64,000 bases of DNA, from NCBI GenBank assembly GCA_903789525.1, contig CAIFER010000001.1, positions 1-64,000 of the forward strand, given 5' to 3'. The notes beneath the pieces were generated by a model. That model searched no databases. It was not told the DNA's origin and saw nothing but the letters and a program-made list of their open reading frames with translations. Shown piece by piece: positions 14,879 through 23,562 of the stretch. This stretch comes from an uncultured Aeriscardovia sp. Lineage in GTDB: Bacteria > Actinomycetota > Actinomycetes > Actinomycetales > Bifidobacteriaceae. The position numbers were made by a program, and so were the translations under genes. How positions within the stretch are numbered: position 1 is the stretch's first letter; the number at the start of each line of letters is the position of its first letter.

Positions 14879-16282
14879 GTGAAACGGACGCGCATCGCAC
14901 AGCTGTACGCTGATCAAACCCAGTTTGGTGGCGCACATGTCACAGTCGCCGGATGGGTTCGGTCCATTCGCGATATGAAGGATATTGCGTTTATTACGCT
15001 CAACGACGGCAGCTGCTTCAAGAATCTGCAGATCGTCATGGATCGCACGAAGCTGGACAATTACAGTGACGTGGCATCCCAAGGTGTCGGAGCATCCCTG
15101 ATTATTTCGGGGAATGTTGTCCTCACGCCGAAGCGCCCACAGCCGCTTGAGCTGCATGCGCAGTCAATTACGGTTGCTGGCACGAGTGGTCCGGATTACC
15201 CGTTGCAGAAGCAGCATCAGTCGCGTGAGTTTTTGCGCACAGTTCAGCACTTGCGTCCACGGACGAATCTGTTCCGCGCTGTCTTCCGCATTCGTTCGGT
15301 CGCTGCATACGCGATTCACACGTTCTTCCAGAATCGCGGATTCGTGTACGTCAACACGCCTCTCATCACCACGTCTGATGCCGAGGGTGCGGGCGAGATG
15401 TTCCAGGTCACCACACTGGATTTGGCGCATGTGCCGACGCTGAAGGACGGATCAGTTGACTGGTCGAAGGACTTCTTCGGTAAGCAGGCGCGTCTGACGG
15501 TGTCCGGACAGTTGCAGGCAGAGAATTTTGCGATGGCGTTCGGCGATGTGTATACGTTTGGTCCGACGTTCAGAGCTGAGGATTCGAATACGCGTCGGCA
15601 TGCGGCTGAGTTCTGGATGATCGAGCCAGAGATGGCGTTCACCGATCTCGCTGGTGAAATGCAGGTCTCGGAGGACATGCTCAAGTTTGTCATTCGCACT
15701 GTTCTGGACAAGTGCCCGGACGAGATGGCGATGCTCAACCGGTTTGTGGATAAAGGCTTGGTTGGTCGCCTAGAACATGTGGCCAACTCAGCATTCGCAC
15801 GCATCAGCTATACGGATGCTATTCAGGTTCTGCAAGACGCGGAAGCGCACGGAACGAAGTTCGAATTCCATCCACAGTGGGGTCAGGAACTGCAGACTGA
15901 GCACGAGCGCTATCTGGCAGAGAAGCACTTCAAGAAGCCGACATTTGTGACTGACTATCCGAAGAAGGTCAAGGCGTTCTACATGCGCCAAAACAACGAC
16001 GGAAAGACAGTCGCAGCAGCCGATTGCTTGGCACCGGGCTTGGGTGAGATCATCGGTGGCTCGCAGCGTGAGGAACGTTATGATGTTCTGCTTGCGCGTA
16101 TGAAAGAGCTGCACATGAACATCAACGAGTACCAGCACTACTTGGATCTGCGCAAGTACGGCACATGCAAGCATGCAGGATTTGGTCTCGGATTTGAGCG
16201 TCTGATCATGTATTTGACAGGCGTCGATAACATTCGCGATGTGATTCCGCATCCGCGTGAACCAGGTAACGCAGAATTCTAA
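14879..16282 (+). CDS. asnS: Asparaginyl-tRNA synthetase
   Basis: A 467-residue class IIb aminoacyl-tRNA synthetase. The N-terminal OB-fold anticodon-binding domain (VTVAGWVRSIRDMKDIAFITLNDGS) is followed by the catalytic core: motif 2 FGPTFRAEDSNTRRHAAEFWMIEPEM and motif 3 GFGLGFERLIMYLTG. The AsnRS-specific GSQREERYDVLL is also present, which separates it from AspRS. The start is GTG at 14879 with GGAGGATGAGGA upstream. The terminator-like hairpin just before the ribosome site is unusual (see findings). Confidence 0.93.
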   Translation: MKRTRIAQLYADQTQFGGAHVTVAGWVRSIRDMKDIAFITLNDGSCFKNLQIVMDRTKLDNYSDVASQGVGASLIISGNVVLTPKRPQPLELHAQSITVAGTSGPDYPLQKQHQSREFLRTVQHLRPRTNLFRAVFRIRSVAAYAIHTFFQNRGFVYVNTPLITTSDAEGAGEMFQVTTLDLAHVPTLKDGSVDWSKDFFGKQARLTVSGQLQAENFAMAFGDVYTFGPTFRAEDSNTRRHAAEFWMIEPEMAFTDLAGEMQVSEDMLKFVIRTVLDKCPDEMAMLNRFVDKGLVGRLEHVANSAFARISYTDAIQVLQDAEAHGTKFEFHPQWGQELQTEHERYLAEKHFKKPTFVTDYPKKVKAFYMRQNNDGKTVAAADCLAPGLGEIIGGSQREERYDVLLARMKELHMNINEYQHYLDLRKYGTCKHAGFGLGFERLIMYLTGVDNIRDVIPHPREPGNAEF

Positions 16283-16296
16283 AGTACCATTCCATT

Positions 16297-16319
16297 CATT
16301 CACTAGTGCTGAGTGAATG
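16297..16319. terminator. Short hairpin after asnS
   Basis: CATTCACT pairs with AGTGAATG across a 7-base loop 15 bases after the asnS stop, with no clear T run. A second hairpin, CGAGCCTGA / TCAGGCTCG, spans 16371-16417. Together they probably end the convergent asnS and membrane-protein transcripts. Confidence 0.45.
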
Positions 16320-16434
16320 GTGTGCTAAGTTGCGCGGTTGCACTTTGCACGCTAGCGTCAACCACAGAAACGAGCCTGAGCGCAGGTCGATGTGAGGTCG
16401 ATCTGAGTTCAGGCTCGATGCGTCTAAGCAGGTT

Positions 16435-17544
16435 TTACAGCAAAACCGACAGCGAGTTTTGGGCTATGCCGACCACCATGATGAGTGCCCAGCAGACAGC
16501 AAAGAAAATGTACGGTCCTTTGTGCTCGCGGGTTAGTGCGATGAATTCGCGAATGATCGCTGTCGGCCAGTAGTAGGAGCGTGTGTGGCTGCCGATGCCA
16601 TCCGCCTTCAATCCAAGTTTGCGAGCGTATTCGCTAGCTCGTAGGACGTGATAGTCGCTCGTCACAAGTACGCATTGATATGAACGGTAGTACAAGCGTG
16701 CTGCTGAGCGCTTTTTCTTGGATCGACCAGAAGCCGAAGCAGCGTCTGGGAGTTTCACTGCACCAAAATGCTGGTCCAACAGTCGCTGTGAGAATTGCAG
16801 ATTCTCGAACGTCGTTGTGGACTGATCCTCTGTGATGATGAGTGAATCAGGGACGCCACGGGAGATGAGGTACCGGTGCAAAGCTTCTGCTTCAGAGATG
16901 ACCTCATCCGGTCCTTGACCTCCTGAGCAGACGAAGAGTGCGATCGACCCTTGCTTCTGCCACACACGAATTGCCTTATCCGCCCGGCCTTTGAGTAATG
17001 GTGTCAGCTTCGTTCCATTGAGTCCAGCTCCGTGAATGATGATCGCGTCGTAGTGGTGATGGTGAGGGATCGCGCAGTAAAAGACGGAGTAGAGCACCAT
17101 CGCCCCGAAGCTGAAGAAGAACCAGAATGCGCAGATGCTCATGAGCGAAGTCAGCGAGATGACAACGGCAGGGGCTTTCAGCGCGGTTGCCAGCGGAGTA
17201 GCGAAAATAGCGCACAGTGCCAAAACGTCAAGAAGAGCAGGCAAGAGCGTACTGAGTCGAACTCCTTCTCTGCGTGTGACGGTCACTGTATTGGCAATGA
17301 AGAATATGAAGATCGCCACCGGGCCGACGATGAGCACGATCGCATACAGAACGAGTGAAATGAAACCGGCAAGCGTCATGCCGAGTGAAAAAAGGAGGGA
17401 GAGGGTGAAGAAGAAAAAGAGGAAGATGTTTCCGAATCGACGCGAATCGATAAAAAACGAGATAAGGAAAATGGCGGCAAAGAACGCTGTGGCCACCCAC
17501 ATAATTCGCAAATCAGCAGCTGGAATCTCTTGACCGATCAGCAT
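16435..17544 (-). CDS. YdcF/SanA-like DUF218 membrane protein
   Basis: A 369-residue protein with about five hydrophobic segments in the first ~155 residues, then a cytoplasmic or outer DUF218 domain (YDAIIIHGAGLNGTKLTPLLKGRADKAI, FVCSGGQGPDEVISEAEALHRYL, STTTFENLQFS, VLVTSDYHVLRASEYARKLGL), and a final hydrophobic helix at the C terminus. The family is linked to envelope integrity and vancomycin sensitivity in other bacteria, but its reaction is not established. The start overlaps the end of the upstream membrane-protein gene by 7 bases, and AAGGAAAG precedes the ATG, so they form an operon. Confidence 0.8.
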   Translation of the reverse strand: MLIGQEIPAADLRIMWVATAFFAAIFLISFFIDSRRFGNIFLFFFFTLSLLFSLGMTLAGFISLVLYAIVLIVGPVAIFIFFIANTVTVTRREGVRLSTLLPALLDVLALCAIFATPLATALKAPAVVISLTSLMSICAFWFFFSFGAMVLYSVFYCAIPHHHHYDAIIIHGAGLNGTKLTPLLKGRADKAIRVWQKQGSIALFVCSGGQGPDEVISEAEALHRYLISRGVPDSLIITEDQSTTTFENLQFSQRLLDQHFGAVKLPDAASASGRSKKKRSAARLYYRSYQCVLVTSDYHVLRASEYARKLGLKADGIGSHTRSYYWPTAIIREFIALTREHKGPYIFFAVCWALIMVVGIAQNSLSVLL

Positions 17545-19337
17545 GTCTTTCCTTGTGCCTCCTCTGCACTACTCTTCCTCGGCGCAAAAAGATCGACAAG
17601 AATAAATGATGCGCAAATGGCGAGAGGAATCATATGCCGGTCAAAGTTATTGGCCGGTGCAAATACCATGACACCCATTTGCGCGAGCAATGGCAGCATC
17701 CACAGCAGATCATGCCAACGGGCGAGGCGCAACTGAATGCAGGCGAAGAGAAGGGTGGCAATCACCCAGAAGTTACCGCGAGCCGGCCATCCGAGGACGG
17801 GGATCTGTGACCATCGTGTCAGAAAGTTCACGACAGCTTTCCGCACCGGATCTTTCGTCGCAGCAGGGCCAAGGATAGCGTCCACGTGCTTGTTCGAGGC
17901 GTAGTAGATGAGTGGCACGTACGGATAGTCAGTGATATCGAAGTACCCGTAAAATTCAGCAACAAAAGCGTCGGTGGCAATGCGCGGGTCGGTGCGGATC
18001 ACCTGCCACCACACGGAATTGAGCTTGCTCATTTGTGTGCGCGTAACAGTTTGCCAGCGGTACGAGGTAGTTTTCCCCATCCCGCCGGAAGATTTGACCG
18101 GATCCGCATCGTCAGGGCGGTACACGCGTGCCATTCCCTTCACGTCAAAAATAGCTTCGAGTTCTGCTCGAGTGTGCGGTGGCAACGAATCAAGTGCATG
18201 TGGATCGCGTTGAACGATCCGCGCGATTTGCTGGACTTGGATTGCTTTTCCTTCGATAGGGTCAGAGTTGATTGCCACTCCGCTGGCGTACAGTCCGGAT
18301 TCAATGCCTTGGAACAGCACGAAGGGGAGAAGGAGGCAGATGATCCACTGTTTCCAGTTCAGGTGATTGGCAATGAGCAGAGCGAGGAGCGTGATGATGA
18401 CGAGAGGGGCCGCGTATTTGACGGACAGGAGGCACATAAACGTGCTGAGAGCAAGTTCCCAACGGTCCCGGCGGTTGAGCGATTGGCCGCGCACAGCCAA
18501 GCAGATGAGGGAAACCCACCACGCGGATGCAAAGGCGAACAGTGGCGTCTTTGTGATCTGTGTGGTCGCCAATGCCACCATTGGGCTGAAAATCAGGAGA
18601 GCGAGCGCCCACGTTTTCCCCGTGTCAGAGAGGTGTGGATGCAATACGAAGAGCCGGTGAGTCATGCTCGCGCAGCAGAACGCGGCGAACACGTATTGCA
18701 GAGCGGCGAGCAGGAGGAGTCCCACCGTTTCTGAATGGAAGAGTGCTTCAGTGAGCTGAAGAACAGATCCCGAAAACATGGTGAGAAGCAGATTGTGCTG
18801 GTTAGAAATCTGTGCGGTGCTATTGGCCAGCAAATAGTGGCCGATCGGGTAGATGTCAAATGGTGATAAACCGCCCGTTTGATGGAGTGTGCCGCCAGAG
18901 AGTTGAATAAACCAATCGCGGACTTCACTTGATTGGTTGAGCACGTCCGCACCCAAACTGACGTGGATGATGAGTGGGACCCATATCCAGCCGATCAAGA
19001 AGGTGACCCACAGCGGTCGGGTACCCGCCGTGATCCGGGACACAAAGCGGTGATAGCCCGGATGGCGCACGAGACGATGAGTATGGCGTGGCATTCGTCG
19101 CCGTTTGTCGTTTCGGGTGGCCACGGCCCCTGTTGCGGCGATCACGATCAGCTCGTAGATGGCAAACGAAAGAATGAAAATGAGTATATTGCTCCGCCCG
19201 AAACTGTTGATCGACCCATCAGCGCGGTAAATCGGCCCAACGGAGGTGCAGAAGGCAAGAAATGCACATGCGAGGATGGTGATGATCCTTCCCGCCAGTG
19301 ATGAGCGAGTTAACCCAGATTTCATCCACCCGTACAT
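17538..19337 (-). CDS. Large polytopic membrane protein (DUF6020-like)
   Basis: A 599-residue protein with roughly a dozen hydrophobic segments, and a large hydrophilic stretch at about residues 380-490 (a region with YRPDDADPVKSSGG and SVWWQVIRTDPRIATDAF). The arrangement resembles GT-C-type membrane glycosyltransferase-like proteins, and I believe bifidobacterial relatives are labelled DUF6020, but I cannot confirm this. AGGAG lies 5 bases before the ATG. It is co-transcribed with the DUF218 gene, which hints at a shared role in cell-envelope polysaccharide metabolism. Function unassigned. Confidence 0.7.
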   Translation of the reverse strand: MYGWMKSGLTRSSLAGRIITILACAFLAFCTSVGPIYRADGSINSFGRSNILIFILSFAIYELIVIAATGAVATRNDKRRRMPRHTHRLVRHPGYHRFVSRITAGTRPLWVTFLIGWIWVPLIIHVSLGADVLNQSSEVRDWFIQLSGGTLHQTGGLSPFDIYPIGHYLLANSTAQISNQHNLLLTMFSGSVLQLTEALFHSETVGLLLLAALQYVFAAFCCASMTHRLFVLHPHLSDTGKTWALALLIFSPMVALATTQITKTPLFAFASAWWVSLICLAVRGQSLNRRDRWELALSTFMCLLSVKYAAPLVIITLLALLIANHLNWKQWIICLLLPFVLFQGIESGLYASGVAINSDPIEGKAIQVQQIARIVQRDPHALDSLPPHTRAELEAIFDVKGMARVYRPDDADPVKSSGGMGKTTSYRWQTVTRTQMSKLNSVWWQVIRTDPRIATDAFVAEFYGYFDITDYPYVPLIYYASNKHVDAILGPAATKDPVRKAVVNFLTRWSQIPVLGWPARGNFWVIATLLFACIQLRLARWHDLLWMLPLLAQMGVMVFAPANNFDRHMIPLAICASFILVDLFAPRKSSAEEAQGKTC

Positions 19338-19492
19338 GCGGCTCCTGCCCTTCGTTTCGTAGCGTCGAATATTTCTTTCAGTTTCTCTTCATCGTCGTAC
19401 AACGAGCCCGATAACAGCGAGACACGGCGAAGATAATCTCGTGACAGATGGCTGCTGAGCTGAGAATGAAATAGATGATTTTCCTGACGTGG

Positions 19493-19498
19493 TAGCCT
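19493..19498 (+). promoter_or_regulatory. -10 box (TAGCCT) of the ribU transcript
   Basis: TAGCCT lies ~10 bases before the first paired base of the FMN riboswitch, so transcription would begin almost at the aptamer. The -35 region is not obvious. Confidence 0.45.
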
Positions 19499-19508
19499 GT
19501 GATCGACA

Positions 19509-19623
19509 GTTTCAGGGCAGGGTGAAATTCCCGATTGGCGGTAACAGTCCGCGACCCGCGATGAGCGGTTGATTCGGTGAAAGTCCGAGGCCAACGGTGA
19601 CAGTCCGGATGGAAGAAACGAGG
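19509..19623 (+). ncRNA. FMN riboswitch (RFN element)
   Basis: The conserved RFN blocks appear in order: AGGGCAGGGTGAAATTCCCG (P2), GGCGGTAA with CAGTCCGCGACCC, ATTCGGTGAAAGTCCGAGGCC, then AACGGTGACAGTCCGGATGG. The outer P1 stem is GTTTC (19509) with GAAAC (19615-19619). GAGG at 19620-19623, the ribosome site of ribU, directly abuts P1, which points to translational control: FMN binding would stabilise P1 and mask the site. I see no separate terminator between aptamer and gene. Confidence 0.96.
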
Positions 19624-19628
19624 TCTCA

Positions 19629-20276
19629 ATGAGTGGGGAGAATTCTCACGATATGCAGCCGGTCACATCGCATTCGGCGACCGGTGATCGTTCTTCTGCG
19701 TGGTCAACGCGCACGATTGCACTCGAAGCATTGCTGTGCGCTGCTGCAATGGCACTGAGTTTTGTGGAAATACCGTCGCCAGTCGCAGCTTTCCTCAAAT
19801 ATGATCCGTCGGGTATTTTCCCGCTCTTGGCAGGTCTGTGGTTCGGAGCTTGGCCAGCCGTGATTGTGGGTGTGATCAGCTGGATTCCTCACTTGCTCAT
19901 GAATCCGGTCGGTGCGCTCATGGCTATTGCGGTCAATCTTGCGCTCGCGCTTCCGGTTGCGTGGATGATGCATACAGGACGGCGGAAAGATGGTTCTCAT
20001 TCGTCGGCAAACCGGTTTGCCCATCAGTCAGCACGTCCATCAGTCGGGAGGCTGATTGCAGCACTGGCGGTCGGCACAGTTGTTTCAATTGCCATCGCCA
20101 TCGGTGCAAACCTCATCGTCACTCCGCTGTATACATCTGCTTCTGTGAACGCTGTGGCACGAATGATCGTCCCGATTCTCTTACCGTTCAACGCATTCAA
20201 ATCGATTGTCAATTGCGTTGTTGCCGGACTAATCGCGATGCCGTTGTCCCGTCTCGTTGCCCGCACGCGCAATTAA
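19629..20276 (+). CDS. ribU: Riboflavin ECF transporter substrate-binding component RibU
   Basis: A 215-residue membrane protein with about six hydrophobic helices after a polar ~28-residue N terminus. The helix-1 region (ALEALLCAAAMALSFVEIP) and the following FLKYDPSGIFPLLAGLWFGAWPAVIVG match the RibU family, where the LKYDPSxxP loop lines the flavin site. It imports riboflavin when joined to an ECF energising module. The FMN riboswitch directly upstream and the ECF gene directly downstream confirm the assignment. GAGG, 5 bases before the ATG, lies next to the riboswitch P1 stem. Confidence 0.95.
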   Translation: MSGENSHDMQPVTSHSATGDRSSAWSTRTIALEALLCAAAMALSFVEIPSPVAAFLKYDPSGIFPLLAGLWFGAWPAVIVGVISWIPHLLMNPVGALMAIAVNLALALPVAWMMHTGRRKDGSHSSANRFAHQSARPSVGRLIAALAVGTVVSIAIAIGANLIVTPLYTSASVNAVARMIVPILLPFNAFKSIVNCVVAGLIAMPLSRLVARTRN

Positions 20277-20295
20277 GCACTGTACACATCAGCAA

Positions 20296-22680
20296 ATGGA
20301 ATTCTCATCTACTGTGGCTACTCCGGCAACTGACTCACATGGGCTGGTCGCCGAACTCACCTGTGTCACATTCGCGTACGGATCACATATCGTTCTCGAC
20401 CACCTCACTATGCGTATCCCCGCCGGCCAGTTCCTTGCGGTGATCGGCCCAAACGGATCCGGCAAGTCGACACTCGCTCATGTGCTGTCGGGCATTGACC
20501 GGCCTGATTTGGGGAGTGTGACACTGCTGGGCCACCGTGTCTTTGATTCGAAGGGGATCAGGACACACAACGGGCAGACGGTGACGGAAGATGCGGACGC
20601 CTACAAGCGTGTCCGGCGGTCGATCGGGTTCGTGGTGCAGAGCCCTGAAAACCAGATCGTCATGAAACCTGTCCAAGACGATGTTGCTTTCGGCCCGGAA
20701 AACGTGTGTGTGCCGTCCAGTCAGATCACTGACCGTGTTCACCGGTCGCTAGAAACGACGGGGATTGCGCCGTTAGCGCTCGCAGATCCAGATCATCTCT
20801 CGGGTGGTCAGCAGCAGCGGGTGGCTATTGCGGGTGCGTGGGCGATGTCTCCACGGCTGATTGTCCTCGACGAGCCGGGAGCAATGCTGGACGCGCACGG
20901 TCGAGATCAGGTCATGCATGAGATCATGCGTCTAAAGGCGAGCGGAGTTGCGATCGTCTTGGTCACTCATAGACGCCACTGGGCGATGTGCGCTGATCGT
21001 GTCGTCGTTCTGAAAGATCACCGTATTGTCCGCGATGGTCGGCCAGACGACATTGTGCGCAGCGAGCTGTCTTCTCGCACTCCGTCTGCTTCTCGCGCCG
21101 ATCGCTCACATCGAGGGCGCGTTCACTCGGGACCGTCTACCGCCGTGCCGGTGTGCATTCGCGCTCACAGACTTGGCTTCTCCTATTCGTCACCGCATTC
21201 TTCCGAGCCAAAGCAGTGGGTCTTCCGAGGTGTTAATCTGACAATTCGCCGCGGTGAGATCATCGTTCTCACTGGAGACAACGGTTCTGGCAAGTCGACG
21301 TTGCTGGCAGTCTTGTCGGGTTTGCGTCGGCCCAGTGAGGGGAGCGTGGAGGCAGATCCGAGCGCACGTATTGGCGTTATTGTGCAGCGGCCTGAATACC
21401 AGTTTTCCGCCTCAACTGTTCTCGATGACGTCTCCAGCACGTTGATTGAGGCAGGAATGTCACGCGAGAACGCTCATACACGTGCACATCAGCTTTTACA
21501 GCATATGGGATTAGGCGATCGGGAGGAAATGAGCCCGTGGGATTTGTCCGGCGGCCAACAGCGACTTGCCGGTATCGCGGGAGTTCTCGTCGCTGATCCA
21601 GATGTTGTGATGATGGATGAACCGTTTGATGGTCTTGATGCGCGTGCTCGAAAAATGGTCGCTGAAACGATTGCGCACGAACATGCACGTGGGAAGACTG
21701 TCATCGTTGTGACGCACGATCTGGATGATCTAGTTGATCTGCCGACGCGCATGATCCGTATGGCAGATCTCACCGCGCACATGAGTGCGAACCGTAGTTT
21801 GTCTGGGCCGAAGACTCACGACAGTTCGCGTGGTGAGACCGCTCATTCTCATTCTTCTTCTCATTCCCACCGCCGCAGCCCACTTGCTCAGCTCGATCCG
21901 CGCACGACTGTCTTCGGTTCGCTGCTCGTGATGGCCAGCGTTTTTCTGATTCACTCTCTTATTGGGCTGGCTTTCGGTGCCGCGATGATCGCCCTCATTC
22001 AGATGTGTGCGCGCATGAGCCCGCGGGCACTTATTCGACGCAGTGCTCCGTTTCCGGTGTTTATCGTGCTGATGGCTCTCTTTAATCTGTTTGCGGTGCG
22101 CGACGGAACAGTGTGGGTGACGCTTGGTCCCATCCGAATTATGACAGGGGGATTGTGGGCGGCCGTTCTCTACTCCGTTCGCCTGCTCATGCTCGTGCTG
22201 ATCGGTGCGCTCGTGCTTGGAACAATCGGGTCGACGACATGTGCTCGGGCGATTGCCTCTGTGTGCGAGCAACTTGACGAGAAAACTGGTCATCGCTTGA
22301 CTCATCTCGGTGATTGTGCGCTCATTGTCGAAATGTCGTTCCGATTCATGCCGCTCGTAACCTCTGAATTTCGGCGTATTCGCTTCGCTCAACGCGCTCG
22401 AGGCACGGCGGTTGTCCCACAGAAAGGACGCTCGCATCATCACTCGCGGGTAAAAAAGACGGTTCAGTTGCTTATTCCGGTGTGCACAGCTCTCGTGCGA
22501 CGTGCACATGTCCTCGGTGTCGCACTGGATGCCCGCTGTTATGAGCCAGGAAAACAGCGCACACAGTGGCATCCCATGCGTATGAGAGCAATTGACGGTG
22601 TCGCGTGGGCAATCATTGGCCTGTGGTTAGCAGGTTTGATTGCCGTGCGCGTCGTTGGGCCGTCGATGATGGGAATTTAG
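20296..22680 (+). CDS. Fused ECF energising module: two ATPases plus EcfT in one protein
   Basis: A 794-residue protein with three modules. ATPase 1 covers about residues 20-250: Walker A GPNGSGKST, signature LSGGQQQ, Walker B LIVLDEP and switch VTHRR. ATPase 2 covers about 287-495: Walker A GDNGSGKST, signature LSGGQQR, VMMDEP and VTHD. After a His/Ser-rich linker, a membrane EcfT domain covers ~530-794, with its two coupling motifs FAQRARGTAV and VALDARCYEPG. Usually EcfA, EcfA' and EcfT are separate genes. I chose ATG 20296, 19 bases after the ribU stop; a TTG at 20257 inside ribU is an alternative. It presumably powers RibU, and may serve other substrate components elsewhere. Its stop overlaps the stop of the opposite gene. 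Confidence 0.92.
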   Translation: MEFSSTVATPATDSHGLVAELTCVTFAYGSHIVLDHLTMRIPAGQFLAVIGPNGSGKSTLAHVLSGIDRPDLGSVTLLGHRVFDSKGIRTHNGQTVTEDADAYKRVRRSIGFVVQSPENQIVMKPVQDDVAFGPENVCVPSSQITDRVHRSLETTGIAPLALADPDHLSGGQQQRVAIAGAWAMSPRLIVLDEPGAMLDAHGRDQVMHEIMRLKASGVAIVLVTHRRHWAMCADRVVVLKDHRIVRDGRPDDIVRSELSSRTPSASRADRSHRGRVHSGPSTAVPVCIRAHRLGFSYSSPHSSEPKQWVFRGVNLTIRRGEIIVLTGDNGSGKSTLLAVLSGLRRPSEGSVEADPSARIGVIVQRPEYQFSASTVLDDVSSTLIEAGMSRENAHTRAHQLLQHMGLGDREEMSPWDLSGGQQRLAGIAGVLVADPDVVMMDEPFDGLDARARKMVAETIAHEHARGKTVIVVTHDLDDLVDLPTRMIRMADLTAHMSANRSLSGPKTHDSSRGETAHSHSSSHSHRRSPLAQLDPRTTVFGSLLVMASVFLIHSLIGLAFGAAMIALIQMCARMSPRALIRRSAPFPVFIVLMALFNLFAVRDGTVWVTLGPIRIMTGGLWAAVLYSVRLLMLVLIGALVLGTIGSTTCARAIASVCEQLDEKTGHRLTHLGDCALIVEMSFRFMPLVTSEFRRIRFAQRARGTAVVPQKGRSHHHSRVKKTVQLLIPVCTALVRRAHVLGVALDARCYEPGKQRTQWHPMRMRAIDGVAWAIIGLWLAGLIAVRVVGPSMMGI

Positions 22681-23207
22681 TTGAGAGAGCGCAGGAATGA
22701 GACGAATTTCTGCGAAACATTCTCCGTCTGCTCGCCGGTGAGAGACGAAGCTCCGTAGACGGTAAAAGGTTCACCCCACTTCATGTGGACGCGATGTGCG
22801 GTTGCCTCGAATGGGGAGAGAAGACGATCAATTTGTTGCTCGTTTCCAACTTTTTGCGTGTAACTGCTAGCGGGTGCACCACACATCACTGACACATGAA
22901 GCGTCTTATTGAGCAAATGGCGACCGCCACCGTATGCCCAACCCCATGCAAAGACATCGTCTTCCCACTGTTGTGTGAGCGCGGGTGCTGAATACCAGTG
23001 CATTGGGAATTGCAGGACGATATGGTCCGCTTGATCGAGAAGAGCTTGCTCGCGTGCTACGTCGATTTTCCCATCTGGATACAGCGCGTATTCGTCCACT
23101 GTCGTTACTCCAGGGACGTGCTGTGCTGCAGTGAACATTGCGCGATTGATTGACTGATCTGAAGGTAGTGGATGGAAAAGCAGGACGAGAGTATGTGTGT
23201 CTGCCAT
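22677..23207 (-). CDS. NAD(P)H quinone oxidoreductase, flavodoxin-like fold (KefF/MdaB type)
   Basis: A 176-residue protein with the family's core: LVLLFHPLPSDQSINRAM, DEYALYPDGKIDVAREQALLDQADHIVLQFPMHWYSAPALTQQWEDDVFAWGWAYGG, which holds the FMN-contacting QFPMHWYS loop. Members bind FAD or FMN and reduce quinones by two electrons. AAGGGGGT lies just before the ATG. It converges tail to tail with the riboflavin transporter, sharing bases at the stop codons, so its cofactor and its neighbour's cargo are metabolically linked. Confidence 0.87.
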   Translation of the reverse strand: MADTHTLVLLFHPLPSDQSINRAMFTAAQHVPGVTTVDEYALYPDGKIDVAREQALLDQADHIVLQFPMHWYSAPALTQQWEDDVFAWGWAYGGGRHLLNKTLHVSVMCGAPASSYTQKVGNEQQIDRLLSPFEATAHRVHMKWGEPFTVYGASSLTGEQTENVSQKFVSFLRSLN

Positions 23208-23323
23208 GATGACCCCCTTGAACTTGTGTGTACGAGCCGTGACAAGCTATGCACGTGCTGATAGATGAGACTGATTGTAAGCAAAAAAGAGCGCACGAAG
23301 AAGAAAAATGAGCGAAAGGAAGA

Positions 23324-23356
23324 ATAAAAAAGGGAACCGGACACATCCGATTCCCT
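23324..23356 (-). terminator. Terminator after tRNA-Pro
   Basis: Read on the - strand, AGGGAATCGGA pairs with TCCGGTTCCCT across a short loop and is followed by a T run, starting 7 bases after the tRNA 3' end. Confidence 0.85.
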
Positions 23357-23362
23357 GTACAG

Positions 23363-23436
23363 TCGGGTCGGCGAGATTTGAACTCGCGGCCTCCTCGACC
23401 CGAACGAGGCGCGCTACCAAGCTGCGCTACGACCCG
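23363..23436 (-). tRNA. tRNA-Pro (anticodon CGG)
   Basis: A full cloverleaf of 74 bases: acceptor CGGGTCG/CGACCCG with discriminator A, D arm GCGC..GCGC, anticodon stem CCTCG/CGAGG with loop TTCGGGT (anticodon CGG, reads CCG), and T arm GCGAG-TTCAAAT-CTCGC. CCA is not encoded. Confidence 0.95.
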
Positions 23437-23549
23437 CAACGATCCTGCGATTGCGGTCACTAGTTGAACTGGTGAAGACACAACCACAAAACCATCATTT
23501 ATTATATCTGAAATTACGATGAAATCAATCCCCTGTAGTTGCACATGCG

Positions 23550-23555
23550 TAAAAT
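23550..23555 (+). promoter_or_regulatory. -10 box for leaderless lysS mRNA
   Basis: TAAAAT is followed by exactly 7 bases and the ATG of lysS, with no Shine-Dalgarno. The transcript would start at or next to the A of the start codon. Confidence 0.6.
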
Positions 23556-23562
23556 CGCGGGT

